A DNA stretch of 64,000 bases, taken from contig JARGPU010000001.1 in the NCBI GenBank assembly GCA_029210325.1, positions 1,482,646-1,546,645 of the forward strand, given 5' to 3'. The notes below the pieces were generated by a model that was not told where the DNA came from, searched no databases, and saw only the letters and a program-made list of their open reading frames with translations. A program made the translations under genes and the position numbers. Of the stretch, positions 49,164 through 58,423 are shown piece after piece. The stretch's first letter is position 1; each line of letters starts with the position of its first letter. This DNA comes from Alcanivoracaceae bacterium (lineage in GTDB: Bacteria; Pseudomonadota; Gammaproteobacteria; Pseudomonadales; Alcanivoracaceae).

Positions 49164-49796
49164 ATGGGTGATCTGGAAAAAGCAACCCGCCGAGCCCAAG
49201 AGTTCCGCCAGCGCGAGCGGGAAATTCTGGATGCTGCTTTGGCGTTGTTCCTTGAGCAGGGCGAAGACCGTGTCACGGTTGAGATGATTGCTGACAAGGT
49301 CGGCATCGGCAAGGGCACGATCTACAAACACTTCGAAACCAAGAACGAAATCTACCTTCTGCTGATGATTCGTTACGAGGAATCTTTGGCGGAGCGCTTT
49401 GGAGAGATTAGCGAATCAGACGACAAGGAGCGGCTGGCCCGGGACTATTTCCATTTCCGTATTGCGGACCCAAGGCGCTACCAGCTTTTTGATCGACTTG
49501 AGAACAAGGTTATCAAAGATCACGCCGTGCCTGAGTTGGTGGAAAAGCTGCATCGTATTCGCGCCGCTAACTTCGAGCATCTGAGCCGGATTGTTCGCTC
49601 GCGTATTGATGAAGGCACGCTGGAGGATGTTCCAGAGATCTACCACATCTGTATCGCCTGGGCGCTGGCCCATGGCGCTGTGGCGCTAATGGAATCGCCG
49701 TTCTACCAGAATCTCATTGACGACAAGACGGACTTCCTCGACTTTCTGGTCAATATTGGTATTCGCATGGGCAACAAGGGTCAGCGGGGGCACTGA
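49164..49796 (+). CDS. TetR family transcriptional regulator
   Basis: A 210-residue regulator. The helix-turn-helix spans about 20-65 (ILDAALALFLEQGEDRVTVE, then IADKVGIGKGTIYKHFETK). The remaining 140 residues form the ligand/dimer domain. The ATG at 49164 is supported by AGGAG at 49152-49156. The DUF1285 gene follows two bases after the stop, so the two form an operon. No palindromic operator was found in the 137 bp before it. Confidence 0.9.
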   Translation: MGDLEKATRRAQEFRQREREILDAALALFLEQGEDRVTVEMIADKVGIGKGTIYKHFETKNEIYLLLMIRYEESLAERFGEISESDDKERLARDYFHFRIADPRRYQLFDRLENKVIKDHAVPELVEKLHRIRAANFEHLSRIVRSRIDEGTLEDVPEIYHICIAWALAHGAVALMESPFYQNLIDDKTDFLDFLVNIGIRMGNKGQRGH

Positions 49797-49798
49797 GT

Positions 49799-50356
49799 AT
49801 GGCGTCAGCACTGGATGACCTGTTGGCTCGTCTTGCTGATGCTGAGAGATCTTCTGGTGGCCCACCTCTGGAAAAGTGGCAGCCACCTCTATCCGGTGAT
49901 ATCGACATACGCATTGCCTCCGATGGCCGCTGGTATCATGAAGGCACGGTCTTTCAAAGGCCGGCGCTGGTAAAACTATTTTCTTCCATTCTGCGCCGTG
50001 AAGGTGAGGATTATGTCCTCGTTACGCCGGTAGAAAAATGGCGCATTCAGGTTGATGATTTGCCATTTATCGCACACTCGGTAGCGCGGCTTGAGCGTGA
50101 CGGCATCAATATATTGCTGGTTACCACGAATGTGGGCGATGAGCTGGTGATTGGTGAGGCGCACCCCCTTCAGGTGCTGATTGGTGAAGATGACGAGCCT
50201 CGGCCGGCAGTACAGGTGCGCTCTGGTCTGTGGGCCAGACTTGATCGCCCGTCGTTCTATCAACTGGTCGATTGGGCTGAGCAATGCACCGAAAATGGGC
50301 GCACTGAGTTGCGCGTCCATAGTGCCGGCAAAATATTTACCCTGGGGAGTATATAG
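49799..50356 (+). CDS. DUF1285 protein
   Basis: A 185-residue protein. PPLSGDIDIRIASDGRWYHE, RPALVKLFSSILRREGEDYV and LVTPVEKWRIQVDDLPFIA are the conserved blocks of DUF1285. There is no signal peptide or membrane segment. The family is widespread in Pseudomonas and relatives and has no assigned function. The link with a TetR gene here is seen in the sequence and suggests regulation by it or with it. Confidence 0.85.
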   Translation: MASALDDLLARLADAERSSGGPPLEKWQPPLSGDIDIRIASDGRWYHEGTVFQRPALVKLFSSILRREGEDYVLVTPVEKWRIQVDDLPFIAHSVARLERDGINILLVTTNVGDELVIGEAHPLQVLIGEDDEPRPAVQVRSGLWARLDRPSFYQLVDWAEQCTENGRTELRVHSAGKIFTLGSI

Positions 50357-50414
50357 CGGGTTGTTGACGCAAAATAACTGACGATTGGGTGGCGGCATAG
50401 TGCCTTTACCGGGA

Positions 50415-50420
50415 TATACT
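50415..50420 (+). promoter_or_regulatory. Possible -10 box before the large surface-protein operon
   Basis: TATACT occurs 32 bases before the ATG at 50452 in the 95-base gap after the DUF1285 gene. No good -35 hexamer is found 16-18 bases upstream, so the box may need an activator or be fortuitous. Confidence 0.3.
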
Positions 50421-50451
50421 CGGGCAATCGGGGCTGTTGTTGACTCAGATC

Positions 50452-53400
50452 ATGGATGTTTTGAGAACCATGGTGAGGGCGTTAGCGCTTTTGCTTGGCA
50501 CATCGTTTTTTACCACTTCTTTCGCCGCAGTGACCTATGAGGGCACAGCCGGTGTTCGTGCAACGGTCTTTAACGGGACTAGTTATTCAACCTTGAGCTG
50601 CATCGGTTGTCACGCGGCTGCGGCGGATGTGCCGCAACTTCCCTATCTGGACACTTGGAGCAACGTCAACAGTTACGGCGTGACGACCACGGCAGATTTT
50701 TCCTGCGTAACTGGTTATGACGGCAGTGCAGTGAGTGGCCATAACTATATGGCCAATCGCGTGTCCTGCGGTGAAATGCCGTCCGGCGACGATCTGGATG
50801 CCACTGGAAAATCTCTTTTTGCCAACTGGCAGAGTAGTGGCTTCCTGCGCTGGTCGGCGCCGACACTGGCTACCAGTGCGGCCACGTCGATTTCCAAATA
50901 CGGCGCGACGCTTAATGGCACCATCAATGAAAATGGCTCGGATGCCTCCGGCGGTGCATTCTTTCGTTACTCCACCAGTTTCTCCACCATTGATGCGGGT
51001 GGTGGCAGCCTGTCTTCAAGCACGAACCCGGCTGGTACTGGCGGTGGTCTGACATCGACCTCGTACAGCCGCACTGTTTCCGGACTGTCTTGCGGCACGG
51101 TTTACTACTTCAAGGCCTGGGGCACCAATTCCGTGGGCACGGGAGAGGGAACACGGCGGAGTTTTACTACCAGTGCCTGTCCGTCCATCACTCAGGGCGC
51201 CAGTGTCAGCGTGATCATGTCTGAGGACAGTTCACCCACACCATTCAGTCGAGTATTGAATGCCAGCGAAAGCGTCACCTGGTCTATCTTTGATCAGGCC
51301 AACAACGGCACTGCCAGCGTCTCCGCCGGTGCAGCCACCGCGAAATCGATTTCTTATACACCGAACGCAAACTACAACGGTGCTGATACGTTCATCGTGC
51401 GAATTTCGGATGGCACCACCACCGATGATATTACCGTCAATGTCACTATTAATGCGGTCAGTGATGCGCCGGTAATTATTCAGGGGGCGAGCGTCGGTGT
51501 GTCCATGTCCGAGGACAGCTCGCCGACGCCTTTTTCTCTCAACCTGAACGCCACGGACGTGGACAGTGCAACACTTTACTGGCGGGTTAGCAGCGCTGCA
51601 TCGAATGGCACTGCCGGGATTTCAGGGGGCACCAACTCAACCTCTGCCAGCGGCGCTGCCAAGGGCATTACCTATACTCCGACAGCGAACTACACTGGCA
51701 GTGACAGTTTTGTCGTGCAGGTCAGTGATGGTAGTAACGGTACCGGTTTGTCAGACTTCATCACAGTCAACGTCACGGTTAATGCCGTTAATGACGCACC
51801 AACTTTCAGTGTTGCCTCGCCGGTGGCTGTTGCTATGTCAGAAGATAGCTCGCCGACTCCGTTTTCCCGTAGCCTGATCGCCAGTGATGTGGATAACGCC
51901 ACGCTATACTGGCGCATCAGTAGTGCCGCATCGAATGGCACCGCTGGTATTTCCGGGGGCACTAACTCCACGTCTGCCAGTGGAGCCAGCAAAAGCATCA
52001 CCTACACACCAACTGCAAACTATTTTGGCAGCGACAGTTTTGTTGTGCAGGTCAGTGATGGCTCTGGCGGCAGCGGGCAGTCTGTTTTTATGACAGTAAA
52101 TGTCACCATCAGCGCGATTAATGATGCTCCAGTGATTGGCTCGATTCCATCGACTTCCGGCACCGAAGCTGTGCTTTATTCCTATGCGGCCAGCGTGAAT
52201 GATCCGGATGATGCCAACAATGGCACGGCGTTAACCTGGAGCCTTGATACGGCGCCGGCCGGAATGACAGTAAGCTCGACCGGTTTGGTGCAGTGGACGC
52301 CGCCCAATGGCGTTACCACCGCCGATGTTACCCTGCGTGTTGCAGATGGTGGCGAGAACGGCGCAGTAGCTGACACCCAAAGCTGGACTATTTCCCTTGA
52401 TGCAGTGAACGACCCGCCGGTGATTACCTCTACTGCGCCCACCGGCGCAACAGAAGATACTCAATACAGTTATCAGGTACAGGTGACTGATCCAGACGAC
52501 ACCAATAATGGCGCCAACCTGACTTTCCAGCTTGGCAATGAGCCGGCCGGCATGGTGGTCAGCAGTACCGGCCTGATTACCTGGACACCGCTTGAGGGTG
52601 TTCTGAGCAGTGGCGCGGTCACCGTTACGGTCAATGATGGCGGCGAAAACGGCGCCGGCCCGGATAGTGAAATCTTTACAGTCACCGTCACTGCGGTAAA
52701 CGACGCTCCACAGATCAGTAGCTCGGCAGTTACCACTGCGACTGAAGATACCTTGTACCAATATGCGGTGGGCGTAACGGATCCGGATGATGCCAATAAC
52801 GGTACTGCTTTGTTGTGGTCGCTGCAGAATGCGCCTGCTGGGATGAGTATCAGTAGTACCGGCACTATCAGTTGGACCCCGACTGAAGGTGTGCTGACCA
52901 GTGGTAGTGTGACTGTGCGGGTGCAGGATGGTGGTGAAAACGGCGCCTTGCCGGCAACACAGAATTTCACTGTAACAGTGACGCCGGTGAATGATCCGGT
53001 GACGATCACCTCTGCGGCGCCGTTAACCGCGACGGAAGATGTTCAGTACAGTTATCAGATCTTGGTTAGTGATCCGGATGACAGCAACAATGGTAGCGAT
53101 ATCAGCTTTGCGCTGACCAGTGCGCCTGCAGGTATGTCAGTCAGCAGTACCGGGCTAGTAACCTGGACGCCGGTAGATGGGGTGTTGACCTCCGGAACTG
53201 TGCGTGTGCGTGTCCAGGATGGGCTGGAAAATGGCGCTGCCTCCGCACAGCAGCAGTGGACAGTGGCGGTGACAGCGGTCAACGATGCGCCAGTGTTAAG
53301 CGCGATTGCCGGTCAGTCAGTGGAGGAGTTGTCAGGGTTCAGTTTGGCGGTTCAGGTAACCGACCCGGACGATACCAATAATGGTGCTGGCTTATCCTGG

Positions 53401-55506
53401 AGTCTGGACACCGCACCTACTGGCATGACTATCAGCAATGTCGGCGTGATTTCCTGGACGCCGGGGCAGAGTACTGCTGGTAATTATCCGGTAACGGTAA
53501 GAGTAGCGGATGGTGGTGAAAATGGCGCCGCCGCCGATACCGAGTCCTTCTCTATTCAGGTCACTCTGCAGGATGCGGATGGTGATGGTGTAGCGGACTA
53601 TGCAGATAACTGCCCGGTTAATGCGAACCCTGATCAGGCAGATCTGGACGATGACGACATTGGTAATCTTTGTGATGCGGATCGTGATGGTGATGGCATT
53701 CCCAATGATATCGAGGATCTCTATGGGCTGGACGCGGATGATGCCAGCGATGCGCTGGCAGATCTCGACGACGATGGTTTAACTAATCTGGCCGAATATG
53801 AGGCGTGTGCTGCACAGATGCTGACGGACTGTGAGGCCATCGTGGTCGACTCGGTCGCACCACAGATTAGCGTGGAAGACATTCGCACGGATCAGGTTGC
53901 CTATCTCACCGATATTATCGTCACGGCCACTGCCGAAGACGGTATTGATGGTCCGTTGCCGGCCTATCTCACGGCAATCAATGACCAGCTGGTAGAAGCG
54001 TCAGGGTCTGGCCATCTGCGCCAGCTACGCCCGGGTCGACACCTGCTGCGCTGGCAGGCAGAGGATGCCGCTGGCAATGTGGGCACAGCGATTCAGCAAA
54101 TTGATATTTTGCCGCTGGTAACATCCGGCGGCGCTCAGGTGGTTGGCCGAGGGCAAACCGTGGAGGTGCCGATTCTGCTTGGCGGAGAGGCGCCGACCTA
54201 TCCAATAGCGGTGCAGTATGGTGTTTCAGGATCCGCAGTTGAGGGTGTGGACTATCAGCTGTCGGCTAACTTCTACCCGGTGGCTGCTGGCGTCAGCTCA
54301 ACTATCGAACTGACTGTTGCAGCGAACCTGGCCACTGGAGAAGATCGCTACGTTGATATCACCCTGACGGACATCAGTGGCGATGCATTGTTAGGAGATA
54401 CGCTGACCCACAGGGTGTTGATTGTCGATCGTCAGCTACCGCCAGAGTTGCAGCTACGCAGTCGTCAGATGGGCAGGCAGTCTGGTCATGTCTATGCTGA
54501 TCAGGGGCTGGTTGAGGTACTCGCAGATGCTCGTGATGCCAACGGTGACACGCTTAGCTATGACTGGACTGAAACGGATCCATTGCTGTCCTTTAGTGGC
54601 AATAGCAATGTGCAGTCGTTTGATCCTGCCGGGCTATCTGCCGGGCAGTATCGTGTTCGGGTTGCAGTATCGGATGGCATAGCCACCGTGCGGCGCTCGC
54701 TGCAGTTGGTGGTTCAGGATCAGGCTCCACAGCTTGAAGATGAAACCGAAGTCTATGAAGAGGGCGTGCTGGTCGCTGTATTAATCAACGATCAGGATGG
54801 TGATGGCGTGCCAGATGCCAGCGATGGCCTTGGCGACAGCGATGGCGATGGCATTCCTGACTACCGTGACAACGTTAATGACCCGGCACTGCAACCGCTG
54901 CAACAGACCACGCAGCTTGGTCAGGCACTGCGTAATGCTATCTCGACGGAGCCGGGGCTGCGTCTGTCCTCTGGCGATCATGCGTTGCGTGCAGGTCGCG
55001 GGGGCGTGCGAGTTTATAGCTCCGAGCTGCCAGTTGATCCGGACTATGCGGTAGTCGGCACTATCTATGACTTCGACGTGTTCGGGCTTAACGAAGCTAA
55101 TCGCACGGCACGGGTGGTATTGCCATTGGTTCAAGCATTGCCGCCGCAAGCGGTTTGGCGCAAGTACGATGCTGACGGTTGGCATGGCTTTGTTGAAACC
55201 GGCAGTGACGCTATCGACAGCGCTATGGCAACCGACGGGCGCTGCCCCTCAGTGGGGTCCATACTTTGGAGTCCGGGCCTGAGAGCGGGCGATAACTGTG
55301 TCCGGTTACAAATCACAGACGGTGGTCCGAATGATGCTGACGGCACAGCCAATGGGGTAATTCGTGATCCTTCTGGTGTCGCTGTGGCGAAGGCAGAAGT
55401 AGAAGAGCCGAAAGTACCGAGTAATGGTCCGAATGACGCTGGAGCCATGGCCTTATTGTATTGGCTTCTGCTGCTATTGCCGTTGTCACGTCGCCGTTAT
55501 GTTTGA
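50452..55506 (+). CDS. Giant exported protein: cytochrome c motif, cadherin/Ig-like and thrombospondin type 3 repeats
   Basis: A 1684-residue protein with a signal peptide of about 26 residues (ends TTSFAA). Residues 50-54 are CIGCH, a heme c attachment motif, with a candidate axial Met109 in GEMPSGDD. A fibronectin-III-like unit follows (about 138-240). Then come three cadherin-like repeats (51180-52125; units open with SEDSSPTPFS) and five Ig/He_PIG-like repeats (52131-53570; each has DPDDxNNG and PAGM-SSTG-ITWTP elements). Calcium-binding thrombospondin type 3 repeats (53575-53820; DGDGVADYADNCP), a Calx-beta-like segment (54122-54430) and a second aspartate-rich patch (54790-54880) complete the ectodomain. 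The C-terminus is AMALLYWLLLLLPLSRRR, a GlyGly-CTERM-like sorting signal or membrane anchor. It is first in a three-gene operon. Confidence 0.82.
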   Translation: MDVLRTMVRALALLLGTSFFTTSFAAVTYEGTAGVRATVFNGTSYSTLSCIGCHAAAADVPQLPYLDTWSNVNSYGVTTTADFSCVTGYDGSAVSGHNYMANRVSCGEMPSGDDLDATGKSLFANWQSSGFLRWSAPTLATSAATSISKYGATLNGTINENGSDASGGAFFRYSTSFSTIDAGGGSLSSSTNPAGTGGGLTSTSYSRTVSGLSCGTVYYFKAWGTNSVGTGEGTRRSFTTSACPSITQGASVSVIMSEDSSPTPFSRVLNASESVTWSIFDQANNGTASVSAGAATAKSISYTPNANYNGADTFIVRISDGTTTDDITVNVTINAVSDAPVIIQGASVGVSMSEDSSPTPFSLNLNATDVDSATLYWRVSSAASNGTAGISGGTNSTSASGAAKGITYTPTANYTGSDSFVVQVSDGSNGTGLSDFITVNVTVNAVNDAPTFSVASPVAVAMSEDSSPTPFSRSLIASDVDNATLYWRISSAASNGTAGISGGTNSTSASGASKSITYTPTANYFGSDSFVVQVSDGSGGSGQSVFMTVNVTISAINDAPVIGSIPSTSGTEAVLYSYAASVNDPDDANNGTALTWSLDTAPAGMTVSSTGLVQWTPPNGVTTADVTLRVADGGENGAVADTQSWTISLDAVNDPPVITSTAPTGATEDTQYSYQVQVTDPDDTNNGANLTFQLGNEPAGMVVSSTGLITWTPLEGVLSSGAVTVTVNDGGENGAGPDSEIFTVTVTAVNDAPQISSSAVTTATEDTLYQYAVGVTDPDDANNGTALLWSLQNAPAGMSISSTGTISWTPTEGVLTSGSVTVRVQDGGENGALPATQNFTVTVTPVNDPVTITSAAPLTATEDVQYSYQILVSDPDDSNNGSDISFALTSAPAGMSVSSTGLVTWTPVDGVLTSGTVRVRVQDGLENGAASAQQQWTVAVTAVNDAPVLSAIAGQSVEELSGFSLAVQVTDPDDTNNGAGLSWSLDTAPTGMTISNVGVISWTPGQSTAGNYPVTVRVADGGENGAAADTESFSIQVTLQDADGDGVADYADNCPVNANPDQADLDDDDIGNLCDADRDGDGIPNDIEDLYGLDADDASDALADLDDDGLTNLAEYEACAAQMLTDCEAIVVDSVAPQISVEDIRTDQVAYLTDIIVTATAEDGIDGPLPAYLTAINDQLVEASGSGHLRQLRPGRHLLRWQAEDAAGNVGTAIQQIDILPLVTSGGAQVVGRGQTVEVPILLGGEAPTYPIAVQYGVSGSAVEGVDYQLSANFYPVAAGVSSTIELTVAANLATGEDRYVDITLTDISGDALLGDTLTHRVLIVDRQLPPELQLRSRQMGRQSGHVYADQGLVEVLADARDANGDTLSYDWTETDPLLSFSGNSNVQSFDPAGLSAGQYRVRVAVSDGIATVRRSLQLVVQDQAPQLEDETEVYEEGVLVAVLINDQDGDGVPDASDGLGDSDGDGIPDYRDNVNDPALQPLQQTTQLGQALRNAISTEPGLRLSSGDHALRAGRGGVRVYSSELPVDPDYAVVGTIYDFDVFGLNEANRTARVVLPLVQALPPQAVWRKYDADGWHGFVETGSDAIDSAMATDGRCPSVGSILWSPGLRAGDNCVRLQITDGGPNDADGTANGVIRDPSGVAVAKAEVEEPKVPSNGPNDAGAMALLYWLLLLLPLSRRRYV

Positions 55507-55530
55507 GCTCCCAGGGATGGATGTAATCGA

Positions 55531-56424
55531 ATGAAGTTTTTCAGATATTGGCTTTTGGCCGGATTGTTGTTTGCCAATTTCCCGGTTTGGGCGATTGATC
55601 TGCATGATATTCAGCTCAATGCAGATATTACGGTTAACTATGATGACAATCAGTCCCGTGCTGAGCGGCAACGTGATCAGGTTGAGGATGTATCCGCATC
55701 TGTCCAGGCCAATCTCAGCTGGTTCCGGCAGTTGAGCAGCCGTAGCCTCATCGCCCTGTCTGGTTTTGCCGAAGGCGAACGTTTCGATCAGGTGGACCTG
55801 CTTGACCGCAATACATTGGGGGTGGGTGCGGCTTACCGCTGGCAGCGTGATTCGTCTTTCTCTTCTCCGTTGGTCGAGTGGAACGTATCCCTGCAGGATG
55901 ATGATATCGGGGTTGATCAGCGTGACGGTACGGTCCTTAAAACCCAGCTTTTTATCACCCGCCGTTTCACCGATAGGATTACTATGTCTGTTGGCGCTGA
56001 GTATCGTCAGGCGGATGCGGAAAGCGTGGTTTTCGATCTTGAAAACAGACGCTTCTTCTGGAACTTTGATTACTTTTTTGCCCAAAAATATGCCGCCTAT
56101 TTCACCTACAGCCATATTCGTGGAGACGTTTTCTCATCAGCTCAGCGTATTTTTTGCAATGGTGCGTTTGCCACCGATATTTTGCCGTTGATCAACGCCT
56201 CCACGGCTATTGAGCCAGATGATGCTTATAACGGTACCTTTTGTGGCGAATGGATCGCCTATCGTCTGGATGCTAAAACTAATACCTTTCTGGCAGGCAT
56301 AAATATGCCCGTTGGTAAAAGTATGTCTTTTGATGTGTCGGCCATGCGCGCCGAAGTTTCGGCGGATCTGGGCAATCATTATGAACGGAATATGGTTCGC
56401 GCCAGCTTGCTGAAGAGGTTCTGA
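55531..56424 (+). CDS. Small outer-membrane beta-barrel protein
   Basis: A 297-residue protein with a signal peptide (about 1-22, ending VWA). The mature chain starts DLHDIQLNADITVNYDDN and consists of alternating strands such as SLIALSGFAEGERF and FFWNFDYFFAQKYAAYFTYSH. It ends in LLKRF, the terminal phenylalanine expected for Bam-assembled barrels. Length suggests roughly 12-14 strands. Two cysteines (in IFCNG and TFCGE) may form an extracellular disulfide. It lies 24 bases after the giant gene and two bases before the lipoprotein gene, so it should be co-expressed and may form the membrane-spanning part of a complex. Confidence 0.75.
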   Translation: MKFFRYWLLAGLLFANFPVWAIDLHDIQLNADITVNYDDNQSRAERQRDQVEDVSASVQANLSWFRQLSSRSLIALSGFAEGERFDQVDLLDRNTLGVGAAYRWQRDSSFSSPLVEWNVSLQDDDIGVDQRDGTVLKTQLFITRRFTDRITMSVGAEYRQADAESVVFDLENRRFFWNFDYFFAQKYAAYFTYSHIRGDVFSSAQRIFCNGAFATDILPLINASTAIEPDDAYNGTFCGEWIAYRLDAKTNTFLAGINMPVGKSMSFDVSAMRAEVSADLGNHYERNMVRASLLKRF

Positions 56425-56426
56425 GC

Positions 56427-58406
56427 ATGAGTATATTACTGCGTCTAGGATGTTTCTCAGTGCTGTTACTGATGCTGGCTGCCTGTAATGAAAGGGATGG
56501 CGCTGAGACGGTGGCTGGTGCTGCACGCACGGTGGAGGTGCCTGATAATTTTTTGCGCTATCTGAATGACCAGCAGGGCGCTGTACTCAGTGCTGATTGG
56601 ACTGCCGCTTACTATCGGGCGGTGGACCCGATTAGTAACAGAACAACATTGCAGGATTGGAAAGCAGCCAACCAGTTTGGTCAGTGTGACGAAGAAGTCC
56701 ATGTGGTGTTTCGTGATGCCAAAGACCTTGGCTATGGACGTAATATGCGCGGTTGCCGCCATGCGGATGGTCGAGTAGCCATATTCGTCGATAACTATGT
56801 GGTGCGGGTGCAGCCGGGTGATCCTTCTAACTACGGGCCGATCAATGTAGAAGCTGCTATCAGCGAAGATCGACATCATAAGCAGGGCACCAATGCCATT
56901 GAGTTCACGCCGATCGATCCCACCGATCCCGGTTCAGACAAGGTTGCCAAGTTTTTCACATTTGACCAGAACGGTCTGCGCAGTGTGGAGGCGGATCTTG
57001 ATGGTCGTGGTAACAAGCCCATGCCACAGCCATGCCTGCTGTGTCACGGCGCAACCCTGGCAACATGGGACAGCGATGCGATTGTTGCCAGTCTGGCTCC
57101 GTGGGCGGAGCCAGGCGTCGAGGAGACTCTCAAGTCAGCAAAGCTGAATTTGCTGGAGCTGGAAAGTTTTGACTACTCTCCTTATGTGAGTCGTTATTCA
57201 CGCTCGCAGCAGGAAGAGCCATTAAGGCTGTTGAACCGTTTTATTCTGGATACATACCAGCAGGCAGCAGCTCGTCCATTGGCAGACCCCGGTCATTGGT
57301 CAGCTGATTTTGCAGTCGAAGTTGCCAGTAAACGTTATCTTGATCAGCCAGAGCAGGTCGGTCAGGCCTATCAGGATGACTCTGTTCCCTGTGGTTGGAG
57401 AGTAAATCCCTCCATTGACGCAGACTGCGTCGGCTCGGTTGACCTGCCATTGGCGCCCCGTCAGGAAGGCGTTGATCTGCTCTATAAACGTGTCGTTGAA
57501 CCCAACTGCATTGGCTGCCATTCAGTGCGTGGATCTAGTGCAGGGGAGCGGCAAGGCGGTGCTGGCAACGCGGTTAATTTCAGCAACTATGAAAAGTTTA
57601 TTGGTTATAGCGACTTGATCGTAGATTACGTCTATCACCGGGGTGTGATGCCGCTATCCCTGCGCAACTATGAAAAGTTCTGGGCTGATCGGTGTGATGG
57701 TGCGCCGGCACTGCTGGCTTCGTTTCTGCCTGAGTTTGATCGCTATGATGAGCAGGCTTGCGTGATCACTCCGGGGCTGCCGGTAGCCAAGCCCGGTGCC
57801 AGCCGTCCGATTGACACTCCCGCACTGCTCGATGCCTCCGGTAGCCTTTTTGCTCGTGATTTCCAGTGGCAGGTGTTGTCTCTGGCGGATCCGTCCGCGC
57901 TGGTTAGCCTGTCTAGCCCGACCTCTTCGGTCACCCAGTTCGATGCCAGTCATGAAGGGGAGTATGTGCTTCGCCTTACGGTCACCAACCTGCGTGGCAG
58001 CCACAGTGAAGATGTCACCCTGACGGTGGATAACAGCTTGAATCCTGCGCCGTCGCAGCTGACATTTACAGATCATGTTCTGCCGGTATTACGTGATATC
58101 AGCTATCCGGGTCGGGTGCAGCGCTGTACCGACTGTCACAGCGCTGTTGGCCAACTTGGTGGCGCCTATGCTGGCATCCCGGTGGTCTACGATGTGGATG
58201 CCACTGTTTATGCCGAGGTGATAGAGCGCGTTGACCTGAATGATCCTGAGAACAGTCTGCTACTGCGCAAGCCGACCCGTGACCAGCATGGCGGTGGCAT
58301 GTTGATTGATCCTGGCAGCGAGGACGGTATGGCGCTGTACCAGATGTTGATCAACTGGATCCGAAATGGAGCAGAGTGCGGTGCGGATCCACTGATCTGT
58401 GGTTAA
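56427..58406 (+). CDS. Triheme c-type lipoprotein
   Basis: A 659-residue lipoprotein with signal peptide and lipobox MLAAC (Cys20). Three CXXCH heme motifs are present: CLLCH at 203-207, CIGCH at 361-365 and CTDCH at 567-571. A PKD/Ig-like domain (about 455-535) lies between the second and third. The last heme domain continues to the end. The architecture suggests an electron-transfer lipoprotein in the periplasm or on the outer surface. No known named family could be assigned. It is last of the three-gene operon and converges on the cyclase gene with 17 bases between. Confidence 0.8.
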   Translation: MSILLRLGCFSVLLLMLAACNERDGAETVAGAARTVEVPDNFLRYLNDQQGAVLSADWTAAYYRAVDPISNRTTLQDWKAANQFGQCDEEVHVVFRDAKDLGYGRNMRGCRHADGRVAIFVDNYVVRVQPGDPSNYGPINVEAAISEDRHHKQGTNAIEFTPIDPTDPGSDKVAKFFTFDQNGLRSVEADLDGRGNKPMPQPCLLCHGATLATWDSDAIVASLAPWAEPGVEETLKSAKLNLLELESFDYSPYVSRYSRSQQEEPLRLLNRFILDTYQQAAARPLADPGHWSADFAVEVASKRYLDQPEQVGQAYQDDSVPCGWRVNPSIDADCVGSVDLPLAPRQEGVDLLYKRVVEPNCIGCHSVRGSSAGERQGGAGNAVNFSNYEKFIGYSDLIVDYVYHRGVMPLSLRNYEKFWADRCDGAPALLASFLPEFDRYDEQACVITPGLPVAKPGASRPIDTPALLDASGSLFARDFQWQVLSLADPSALVSLSSPTSSVTQFDASHEGEYVLRLTVTNLRGSHSEDVTLTVDNSLNPAPSQLTFTDHVLPVLRDISYPGRVQRCTDCHSAVGQLGGAYAGIPVVYDVDATVYAEVIERVDLNDPENSLLLRKPTRDQHGGGMLIDPGSEDGMALYQMLINWIRNGAECGADPLICG

Positions 58407-58423
58407 TCATATCCTGGTAATTG

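Noticed and set aside
51180..53570. Regular repeats resembling a CRISPR array at first sight
   Set aside because: Repeats are about 290 bp, in frame and coding for Ig/cadherin-like units, with no constant short repeats and spacers.
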